Shown: piece after piece, positions 1 to 5,560 of the stretch
Numbering within the stretch: the first letter of the stretch is position 1
Layout: each line of letters starts with the position of its first letter
NCBI GenBank assembly: GCA_009843625.1
Contig: VYDD01000422.1
Span: 1-7,630, forward strand
DNA length: 7,630 nt
Origin: Gammaproteobacteria bacterium
GTDB taxonomy: Bacteria; Gemmatimonadota; Gemmatimonadetes; Longimicrobiales; Gaopeijiaceae
Direction: 5' to 3'
Notes under the pieces: generated by a model
What the model was told of the DNA's origin: nothing
Seen by the model: the letters and a program-made list of their open reading frames with translations, nothing else
Database searches by the model: none
Made by a program: the position numbers and the translations under genes

Positions 1-629
1 GTGTAGTAGCCCGCGCCCCGCGCCACCTCCACCCCGCTGGCCAGCGCCGCCACGTCGCCGATCACCTGGCCGTAGTACACGTACAAGAGCGTCCCGGGAA
101 TCATCCCCAGCGACGCGATCAGGTAGTCCACGAAGCGCACCCTGGTCAGGCCCAGGGCATAGTTGAGCAGGTTGAAGGGAAAGACCGGCGACAGCCGCAG
201 GAGGACGACGATCTTGCGCCCCTGTTCGCCGATGGCGCGGTCGATGGCGGCGAAGCGCGGATAGTCGGCCACCTTGCTTTCGATGGCGGACCGGGCAAGG
301 TAGCGCGCCACCAGAAAGGCGAGCGCGGCACCCGTCGTGGCCCCGACGAACACGATCACCGTCCCGCGCCCGATGCCGAAGATCGCTCCCGCGGCCAAGG
401 TCAGAATCGATCCCGGCGCAAAGGCCACCGTCGCAGCGGCGTAGGCGCACACGAAGACCACCGGACCCCACACCCCCATCTCCTCGATGCGCTCCGCGAG
501 CGCGGGGATGGCCCCGGCCAGCTGCCTTCCCGCAAACACCAGCAGCACCACCACCGCCACCGCCACGAGCGCCAGCAACCACGGTCGCCGCCGCCGCGAC
601 TCCCGGGCCTCCGAATTCGCCTCGGTCAC
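1..629 (-). CDS. TVP38/TMEM64 family membrane protein (VTT domain), 3' end cut by window edge
   Basis: This is an integral inner-membrane protein of the TVP38/DedA-like VTT (SNARE-associated) superfamily. Relatives include lipid scramblases and DedA polyprenyl-phosphate transporters, but the substrate of this branch is not established. 209 codons are visible and the C-terminus lies beyond base 1. Residues 1-16 are basic (RRRR at 12-15), followed by a hydrophobic segment at about 17-33. The VTT core shows FAPGSILTLAAGAIFG at 70-85, then a Gly/Ala-rich membrane stretch (90-108). The family hallmark is RLSPVFPFNLLNYALG at 145-160, followed by F166..Y169 and GMIPG at 175-179. I chose the GTG at 627-629 because a strong AGGAGG Shine-Dalgarno lies just upstream. 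An in-frame ATG at 645-647 has none. The gene diverges from the cupin cluster. Family assignment is firm; function is not. Confidence 0.9.
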   Translation of the reverse strand, partial: MTEANSEARESRRRRPWLLALVAVAVVVLLVFAGRQLAGAIPALAERIEEMGVWGPVVFVCAYAAATVAFAPGSILTLAAGAIFGIGRGTVIVFVGATTGAALAFLVARYLARSAIESKVADYPRFAAIDRAIGEQGRKIVVLLRLSPVFPFNLLNYALGLTRVRFVDYLIASLGMIPGTLLYVYYGQVIGDVAALASGVEVARGAGYY

Positions 630-633
630 CTTG

Positions 634-652
634 CCTCCTCCCCGCATCGGGG
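634..652 (-). promoter_or_regulatory. Ribosome-binding site of the TVP38 gene, abutting a small GC hairpin
   Basis: Read on the minus strand, a CCCCG / CGGGG stem (5 bp, ATG loop, 640-652) runs directly into GAGGAGG (634-640), which sits four bases before the GTG start. The last stem G is shared with the start of the Shine-Dalgarno, so the hairpin could modulate initiation. The Shine-Dalgarno decides the GTG start over the in-frame ATG in the hairpin loop. Regulation by the hairpin is inference only. Confidence 0.5.
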
Positions 653-670
653 CAGCCGTGTCCGCGCCAC

Positions 671-699
671 TTGCCGGATGCGGCCGGCTACCGTATTGA
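671..699 (+). promoter_or_regulatory. Sigma70-like promoter of the first cupin gene
   Basis: TTGCCG (671-676) and TATTGA (694-699) are separated by exactly 17 bases, 54 bases before the cupin start. The same two hexamers with the same spacing occur upstream of the second cupin (1189-1217). The surrounding 45 bases (669-713 against 1187-1231) match at 35 positions with no gaps, while neighbouring non-coding sequence is not visibly similar. Conservation after duplication is the main support; the -10 box is only a moderate match to consensus. The block could also include an operator. Confidence 0.6.
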
Positions 700-753
700 G
701 GTGGTTCGTCCGGACGATCGCCGGCACTCCCCCAGCCATCACAAGGAGAACCA

Positions 754-1125
754 ATGAGCCCCGAACGGCCCGCCCGTCATTTCCGCTGGGACGATATGCC
801 AATGGAAGAGGTGAAGGAAGGTCTGGGAAGGCGCGTGGTGACCGGCGAGCGCATGATGCTCGCGCACTGGTACATGGTCAGGGGCACCGTCGTCCCGCTG
901 CACGAGCACGACAACGAGCAGATCGCCCATGTGCTGGATGGCGCGCTCAAGCTCCGGCTCGGCGATGACGAGGGCGAGGAGGTGATCGTTCGCGGCGGCG
1001 AAGTTCTCTACATCCCGTCCGGACTGCCGCACAGTGCGCTCGCGCTCGAGGACACGCTTGTGACGGATGTCTTCTGTCCGCCTCGCCAGGACTGGCTCGA
1101 CGGCACCGACAGCTACCTGCGGTGA
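754..1125 (+). CDS. Single-domain cupin protein, tandem copy 1
   Basis: A small cytoplasmic beta-barrel (cupin_2 type) of 123 residues, probably metal-binding. Cupin motif 1 is G44-x5-H50-x-H52-x3-Q56-x6-G63, with Gln at the usual Glu position. Motif 2 is G82-x5-P88-x-G90-x2-H93. The predicted metal ligands are therefore H50, H52, Q56 and H93. The C-terminus carries the signature VFCPPRQDWLDGTD (106-119). The start has AAGGAG at 743-748, five bases upstream. It is 90/123 identical by hand alignment to the next gene and has the same length. There is no signal peptide. The reaction is unknown: single cupins include isomerases, dioxygenases and sugar- or ligand-binding proteins. The cupin-cupin-SDR neighbourhood suggests small-molecule metabolism, but this is inference. 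Confidence 0.92.
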   Translation: MSPERPARHFRWDDMPMEEVKEGLGRRVVTGERMMLAHWYMVRGTVVPLHEHDNEQIAHVLDGALKLRLGDDEGEEVIVRGGEVLYIPSGLPHSALALEDTLVTDVFCPPRQDWLDGTDSYLR

Positions 1126-1295
1126 GGGCCCCGAGCTCTCCGCGCCAACGGACCGTGCGCCACCCCCGGCACCATCGACCTCCGCTACTTGCCGAAGTCC
1201 CCCGGTTACGGTATTGAGAGGGTTCGCCCGGCTCATCCGCCGGTCGTGATCCGGTCCACTACAGCGTTCATTCAACCCACTGCCGAGGAAACCCA
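1126..1295 (+). other. Intergenic region between the tandem cupins, containing a duplicated promoter block
   Basis: These 170 bases have no supported ORF. The right part carries the duplicated promoter element at 1187-1231. The leader from that block to the second ATG is 24 bases longer than in copy 1, which suggests a small insertion or a deletion after the duplication. I see no convincing terminator after copy 1, so read-through from the first promoter into the second cupin is possible. Confidence 0.6.
1189..1217 (+). promoter_or_regulatory. Sigma70-like promoter of the second cupin / SDR unit
   Basis: TTGCCG (1189-1194), 17 bases, then TATTGA (1212-1217). This repeats the element upstream of the first cupin exactly in both hexamers and in spacing. 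The shared block extends through a GGTTCG-containing downstream part ending at 1231. It probably drives cupin 2, the SDR and perhaps the genes beyond. Confidence 0.6.
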
Positions 1296-1667
1296 ATGAG
1301 CTCCGAACAGAGCGTACGCCACTTCCGCTGGGACGACATGCCGATCGAACAGGTCAAGGAAGGACTTGGGCGGCGCCTGGTGACGGGCGAGCGCATGATG
1401 CTCGCGCACATCTATCTCGACAAGGGCTCCGTCGTGCCGCTGCACTCCCACGACAACGAGCAGCTCACCTATGTGCTCGAGGGCGCATTGCATTTCTGGA
1501 TCGGGGAGGATGAGAGCGAGGAGGTGGTCGTGCGCGCCGGAGAGGTGCTGCACATTCCCTCCTGGGTGCCGCACAAGGCGGTCGCGCTCGAGGACACATT
1601 GGACGTGGACGTCTTCTGCCCGCCCCGGCAGGACTGGCTGGACGGGACCGACGCGTACCTGAGATGA
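1296..1667 (+). CDS. Single-domain cupin protein, tandem copy 2
   Basis: Paralogue of the preceding gene, also 123 residues, with no insertions or deletions between them. All four predicted metal ligands (H50, H52, Q56, H93) and the VFCPPRQDWLDGTD tail are retained. Differences cluster on the strands around the barrel: residues 57-59 LTY against IAH, 66-69 HFWI against KLRL, and W90-V91 against G90-L91. The second motif loses its usual Gly at 90. This copy has a more aromatic pocket, so a different ligand is plausible. GAGGAAA at 1285-1291 is the likely ribosome-binding site. The TGA is 23 bases before the SDR start, which supports co-transcription with it. The exact activity is unknown. Confidence 0.92.
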   Translation: MSSEQSVRHFRWDDMPIEQVKEGLGRRLVTGERMMLAHIYLDKGSVVPLHSHDNEQLTYVLEGALHFWIGEDESEEVVVRAGEVLHIPSWVPHKAVALEDTLDVDVFCPPRQDWLDGTDAYLR

Positions 1668-1690
1668 ATCACCCCGTCGCGTGAGGTGAC

Positions 1691-2482
1691 ATGGACCTCG
1701 GGCTGACCGGCAAGGTCGCGCTGGTGGCGGCCTCAAGCCGCGGGCTGGGACGCGCGGTGGCGGAGGAGTTCGCGCGCGAGGGGGCGCGGCTGGTGATGTG
1801 CGCCCGGGGCGACGACGACCTGAACCGCACGCGCAACCGCATCGCACGCGACACCGGCTCCCGGCCCGTCGCCGTGGCCGCCGACCTCACCGACCCGGAG
1901 GGCGTGCGGCGCGTCACCGACACCGCCGTCGAGGCCTTCGGACAGGTCGACATCCTGGTCACCAACACCGGCGGCCCTCCCTCCGGCCCCTTCGAGGCGC
2001 ATAGTCCCGAGGCGTGGCGCACCGCCGTCGCCCAGAACCTGGAGAGCGTCCTCAACCTGACCCGCGCCGTCCTGCCGGGCATGCGCGAGCGAGGCTGGGG
2101 CCGGATCGTCAACGTCACCTCGATTGCGGTGAAACAGCCGGTCGACGGGCTCATCCTCTCCAACAGCGTGCGCGCCGCGGTGACCGGCTTCGCCCGCACC
2201 CTGGCCAACGAGGTGGCGCGCGACGGCGTCACCGTGAACAACGTGATGCCCGGTTACACGCGCACCGCCCGCCTGGACTGGCTGGCCGGCCAGATCGCAG
2301 CGCGCGAGGATATCGACCGGGAGGCCGCGTTCGACCGCTGGGCCAGCGAGATCCCCGCGGGACGCGTGGGCGCCCCTGCGGAATTTGCAGCGTTGGTTAC
2401 CTTTCTCGCTTCCGAGCGCGCGAGCTACATCACCGGCACCTCCATCCCGGTTGACGGGGGATGGATTCGCGCCCTGGTATGA
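1691..2482 (+). CDS. SDR-family oxidoreductase with altered catalytic motif
   Basis: A 263-residue cytoplasmic Rossmann protein of the short-chain dehydrogenase/reductase superfamily (FabG-like length and layout). The nucleotide-binding start is VALVAASSRGLGRA (9-22), where TGxxxGxG has become AAxxxGxG. D65 follows beta-3, the NNAG motif reads TNTGG (91-95), the helix-4 Asn is N116, and the active-site Ser is S144 in NVTS. Aligned through the following helix (RAAVTGFARTLA against KAALxGLTKSLA), the normal YxxxK is S157-N-S-V-R161, so Tyr and Lys are Ser and Arg. The C-terminus ITGTSIPVDGGW is typical. GAGG at 1683-1686 precedes the ATG. The gene is in an apparent operon with cupin 2. Substrate, cofactor and even redox activity are uncertain. 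I recall SDR groups with a similar LxLSNxxR segment, but cannot verify this here. Confidence 0.9.
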   Translation: MDLGLTGKVALVAASSRGLGRAVAEEFAREGARLVMCARGDDDLNRTRNRIARDTGSRPVAVAADLTDPEGVRRVTDTAVEAFGQVDILVTNTGGPPSGPFEAHSPEAWRTAVAQNLESVLNLTRAVLPGMRERGWGRIVNVTSIAVKQPVDGLILSNSVRAAVTGFARTLANEVARDGVTVNNVMPGYTRTARLDWLAGQIAAREDIDREAAFDRWASEIPAGRVGAPAEFAALVTFLASERASYITGTSIPVDGGWIRALV

Positions 2483-2523
2483 CGACACCGACCCCAACCT
2501 GATCCCCGAGACCGAGAACCCCG

Positions 2524-3450
2524 ATGGCCCTTGAGCTAAAGGAAACCGAATTCGTCTGGAAGGACGGAGAGTTCATCCGCTGGCAGGACGCCCAGGTGCA
2601 CCTGCTTTCGCTGGCCGTACAGTTCGGCGTCTCCCTCTTCGAGGGCATCCGCTGCTACGAGTCGGAGGGGCGGCGGGCCATCTTCCGCCTGGGCGCGCAC
2701 ATCCGCAGGCTCTACAACTCCTGCATCGTCTATCGCATGGCGCCCGAGTACCCGCGGGAGGAGTACGCGCAGGCGTGCGTCGACGTGGTGGCGAAGAACG
2801 GTCTGGGGAGCTGCTACATCCGTCCCATGGTGATTCGCGGCTACGGCGCCGCGGCACTCGACCCGCGCGCGAGCCCCATCGAGTCGTACGTGGCCTGCTG
2901 GCCGCTGGACACCTACCTGGGCGCGGGGGCTCTGGAGAAGGGCGTGGGGGTGAAGGTCTCCTCCTGGCAGCGAGCCGAGCCCAACACCTTCCCGATGCGG
3001 GCCAAGGCGGCCGGCCACTACAACGCGGCCATGCTCATGAAGATGGAGGCGCACGCCGACGGCTACGCGGACGCCATCGCGCTCGGCCCCAACGGACTGG
3101 TGAGCGAGGGAAGCGGACAGAACCTCTTCCTGGTGGTGGACGGCCAGCTCATCACACCCATCCTCGACGGCACCTCCCTACAGGGCATCACCCGCGACAC
3201 GGTGCTCAAGCTCGCGGCCGAGATGGGCATACCGGCGAGCGAGCAACTGGTCGCCCGCGAGACCCTCTACACCTGCGACGAGCTCTTCTTCTCGGGCACC
3301 GCCACCGAGGTGACCCCCATCACGAGCGTCGACCGCATCCCGGTCGGGTCCGGCAAGGCGGGCGAGGTTACGCTGCAGATCCAGCGGCGCTTCATGGACA
3401 TCGTCAAGCAGCGGGCGGAAGACCCCTACGGCTGGCTGACGCACGTGTAG
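2524..3450 (+). CDS. ilvE: Branched-chain amino acid aminotransferase (class IV, PLP)
   Basis: Catalyses reversible transamination of Leu, Ile and Val with 2-oxoglutarate, the last step of branched-chain amino acid synthesis, in the cytoplasm. The 308 residues match the usual bacterial IlvE length. Visible family features: WKDGEFI near the N-terminus (12-18), QFGVSLFEGIRCY (33-45), YIRPMVIRGYG (98-108), the PLP Schiff-base lysine K161 in MRAKAAGHYN, E195 in LVSEGSGQNLF for the pyridine nitrogen, and a GITRDTV phosphate-binding loop. D-amino-acid aminotransferase or ADC lyase is less likely given the YIRP and RAKAxGHY signatures. The ribosome-binding site is weak (GAGA-type). The gene lies 41 bases after the SDR and 38 before the S9 gene. 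No other ilv or leu gene is in the window, and no leader peptide or attenuator is visible. Confidence 0.95.
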   Translation: MALELKETEFVWKDGEFIRWQDAQVHLLSLAVQFGVSLFEGIRCYESEGRRAIFRLGAHIRRLYNSCIVYRMAPEYPREEYAQACVDVVAKNGLGSCYIRPMVIRGYGAAALDPRASPIESYVACWPLDTYLGAGALEKGVGVKVSSWQRAEPNTFPMRAKAAGHYNAAMLMKMEAHADGYADAIALGPNGLVSEGSGQNLFLVVDGQLITPILDGTSLQGITRDTVLKLAAEMGIPASEQLVARETLYTCDELFFSGTATEVTPITSVDRIPVGSGKAGEVTLQIQRRFMDIVKQRAEDPYGWLTHV

Positions 3451-3476
3451 GGCGCATCGGCGGGAACAAGCGACAC

Positions 3477-3482
3477 AAGGAG
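3477..3482 (+). promoter_or_regulatory. Ribosome-binding site fixing the S9 peptidase start
   Basis: AAGGAG ends six bases before the ATG at 3489. The open frame extends far upstream, through ilvE in another frame, but only this ATG has a Shine-Dalgarno and is followed directly by a signal peptide. Confidence 0.7.
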
Positions 3483-3488
3483 CAGGCC

Positions 3489-5459
3489 ATGACCCGTTAC
3501 CGCAACCCGGCGGCCGTCCTCGGCAAGCAACCCGCCACGAACCGCACGTCAGCCCTCCTCGTGGCCGCCGCCGCGGCCATGGGCATCCCCGCTCAGGCTG
3601 ACGCCCAGGAAGCCGATGTGCTCACCATCGATCAACTCCTTGCCATCGAGTCGGTCGTCTCCGGATCGCCCGCATGGTCGCCCGATGGCACGTCGATTCT
3701 CTTCCAGTCTTCCCTCTCCGGCGGGCTGGTCACGCTCTCGCCCGACGGCGGATTCCCGACCCGCGTCCCCATCGAGATGGGCAGTTCGGGCCACTTCCTG
3801 GCCTCGCAGATGCCCGGCTGGTCGCCGCAGGGCAACTGGATCTCGTACGTGTCGGACAAGGGCGGCTCGTCGGAGATCTGGATCTGGTCGACTCGCGACG
3901 GCAGCGAGGTGCAGCTCACCAACCTGGGCGGGCGCATCAACTCAATGACCTGGTCGCCCGACGAGCGCTCGATCGCCTTCGCCGGCGACCGCTACGGCAA
4001 CTACGACATCTGGACGGTCGAGGTCGACACCCGGCGCGTCCGGCGCGTCAGCAACGAGAAGCACTACGAGGTCTTCCCCACCTGGACCCCGGACTCCCGG
4101 CGCATCCTCTACGTGCGCCTCGACGACGCCTGGGAGGATCATGACGTCATCGAGGTCGCTCCGGACGGATCGGGCGCGCGCACCGTTCTTCAGGACCGGG
4201 ATTTCTTCGACTACGGCGCCGGCAGCACCTTCGGCTATCCGCAGGTCTCGCCCGATGGCGGCCAAGTCCTCTTCCGCTCTCACCGCAGCGGCTGGATCAA
4301 CTACTGGATCGCACCGATCGAGGGCGGTGAGCCCCGTCCGGTCGCGGCCGCTGACGCCGATCAGAGCAGCGCGGTCTGGTCGCCTGACGGCCGCTCGATC
4401 GCCTACATCGAGAACCACAACGGTCACCACGACCTGCGCGTGGTCTCCTCCGACGGGGGCAAGCCCCGCGTGCTGGCCTCACCCGACGGCGGGGTGGCGT
4501 CGAGTCCCTCGTGGTCGCCCGACAGCCGCGCGATCGCGTACCTGAAGGCCGACCTGGTCACTCCGCAGGATCTGCACGTGGTCTCCGTGGAGAGCGGCGA
4601 GAGCCGCCAGCTGACCTTCTCCATGCCCGCCGGGAACCTTGCCGACCGGCTGGTCCTGCCGGAGAAGGTCCACTACCCCAGCACGGACGGGTACTCGATC
4701 CCGGCCTACCTGTACCGCCCGGTGGGAGTCCCGGCCGGCGGACGCGCACCCGGCATCCTGTGGATCCACGGCGGCCCCACCTCGCAGTTCAACGACACCT
4801 TCCAGCAGCACGTGCAGTTCTTCGCGCAGCGCGGATACGCGGTGCTGCTGCCCAACATCCGGGGCAGTTCAGGCTACGGGAAGGACTTCGCCGACGCGAA
4901 CAACGGCTGCTGGGGCCACTGCGACCTGGAAGACGTGCTCGCGGGCGCCGACTTCCTGAAGGCGCAGCCCGGGGTCGACCCCGACCGGATCGGCCTCACC
5001 GGCACCAGCTACGGCGGCATTATGGGCATGTACGCCGCGGCCTTCGCCCCGGACGCCTTCCGCGCGATCATCCCCGGCTCGGGCTACTCGGACTGGGTAC
5101 ACTTCTACCGCAGCGAGAACGAACTGCGGCACGTCCAGCTCCTCGAGCACGAACTCGGCCCCTTCGAAACGAGCCAGGACGTGTGGCGCAACAGCTCGGC
5201 GATCTACGAGATCGACAAGGTGTCCACACCGATCTTCCTGGTGCACGGCGAGGGACGGTACCCCGGCTCCGACCAGTCCGAGATCTTCGCGCGGGCGCTC
5301 GAGAACCACTACAAGCCCTTCGAGTACACGACCTACCCGAACGAGAACTACTATGTCCGCGGCAAGGCCAACCGGCGCCAGTTGCTGCTCGACATGCTCG
5401 ACTTCTTCGGTCGGTTCCTGAAGGACGAGATGGTCGACGCGGGTGAGCGCATGAAGTGA
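3489..5459 (+). CDS. Exported S9-family (prolyl oligopeptidase / DPP-like) protein with incomplete catalytic triad
   Basis: A 656-residue exported protein. A signal peptide covers about 1-39 (hydrophobic LLVAAAAAMGIP, probable cleavage after ADA39). An N-terminal propeller follows with seven W/V-S-P-D/Q-type PD40 blades, around residues 63, 111, 155, 199, 254, 297 and 342. The alpha/beta-hydrolase domain (about 390-650) has the oxyanion HGGP at 427-430 and the nucleophile elbow GTSYGG with S507. Family members cleave N-terminal dipeptides or acylated residues from peptides. Here the usual HGxxD Asp position reads H586-G-E-G-R590, and the YPGEGHG His position reads Y616-P-N-E-N-Y621, so Asp and His are missing at their normal places. 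C474 and C478 (CWGHC) could form a disulfide. Activity is therefore uncertain; it may be a pseudoenzyme or a variant subgroup. Confidence 0.92.
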   Translation: MTRYRNPAAVLGKQPATNRTSALLVAAAAAMGIPAQADAQEADVLTIDQLLAIESVVSGSPAWSPDGTSILFQSSLSGGLVTLSPDGGFPTRVPIEMGSSGHFLASQMPGWSPQGNWISYVSDKGGSSEIWIWSTRDGSEVQLTNLGGRINSMTWSPDERSIAFAGDRYGNYDIWTVEVDTRRVRRVSNEKHYEVFPTWTPDSRRILYVRLDDAWEDHDVIEVAPDGSGARTVLQDRDFFDYGAGSTFGYPQVSPDGGQVLFRSHRSGWINYWIAPIEGGEPRPVAAADADQSSAVWSPDGRSIAYIENHNGHHDLRVVSSDGGKPRVLASPDGGVASSPSWSPDSRAIAYLKADLVTPQDLHVVSVESGESRQLTFSMPAGNLADRLVLPEKVHYPSTDGYSIPAYLYRPVGVPAGGRAPGILWIHGGPTSQFNDTFQQHVQFFAQRGYAVLLPNIRGSSGYGKDFADANNGCWGHCDLEDVLAGADFLKAQPGVDPDRIGLTGTSYGGIMGMYAAAFAPDAFRAIIPGSGYSDWVHFYRSENELRHVQLLEHELGPFETSQDVWRNSSAIYEIDKVSTPIFLVHGEGRYPGSDQSEIFARALENHYKPFEYTTYPNENYYVRGKANRRQLLLDMLDFFGRFLKDEMVDAGERMK

Positions 5460-5491
5460 AGGCGCACCTCATCCCTGGCGGCTGAGAACCG

Positions 5492-5520
5492 TTGACGTCC
5501 GACGTATTGTCGACTACCCT
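5492..5520 (+). promoter_or_regulatory. Sigma70-like promoter of the propeller lipoprotein gene
   Basis: TTGACG (5492-5497), a 17-base spacer, then TACCCT (5515-5520), which keeps T1, A2 and T6 of the -10 box. It lies in the 101-base gap after the S9 gene, 40 bases before the ATG. Predicted transcription would start near 5526-5527, where a short ACGAA / TTCGT stem (5526-5539) begins. It argues that the lipoprotein is a separate unit. Confidence 0.5.
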
Positions 5521-5547
5521 TGTCTACGAAGGATTTCGTGGTACAGC

Positions 5548-5553
5548 AAGGGA
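5548..5553 (+). promoter_or_regulatory. Ribosome-binding site fixing the lipoprotein start
   Basis: AAGGGA lies seven bases before the ATG at 5561. The open frame begins earlier, at a TTG at 5492, but that codon sits inside the -35 box and the extra 23 residues would push the signal peptide inward. Confidence 0.6.
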
Positions 5554-5560
5554 ACCAGTA

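Noticed and set aside
1126..1186. Possible terminator after the first cupin (GGGCCC and GAGCTC palindromic bits)
   Set aside because: Only short palindromes are present, with no stem of useful length and no T run.
1733..2497. Long antisense open frame (254 codons) opposite the SDR gene
   Set aside because: It mirrors the codon pattern of the SDR, shows no recognisable domain and no ribosome-binding site; typical of GC-rich DNA. The same applies to antisense frames at 739-1296, 1272-1847, 2536-3054, 3942-4430 and 5618-6511.
2472..2526. Frame +1 reading across the end of the SDR into the ilvE leader (…APWYDDTDPNLIPE…), suggesting a frameshifted C-terminus
   Set aside because: The SDR already ends with the normal family tail (PVDGGW plus a few residues) before the TGA. 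The alternative frame has no domain support and stops at the start of ilvE.
2775..3488. Upstream 238-codon extension of the S9 frame, overlapping ilvE
   Set aside because: It is the shifted frame of ilvE, rich in Arg/Gly/His as expected for an off-frame reading of high-GC DNA. The Shine-Dalgarno and signal peptide place the start at 3489.
5492..5560. TTG start giving 23 extra residues on the lipoprotein
   Set aside because: The TTG lies in a promoter -35 box, lacks a ribosome-binding site and would bury the lipoprotein signal peptide.
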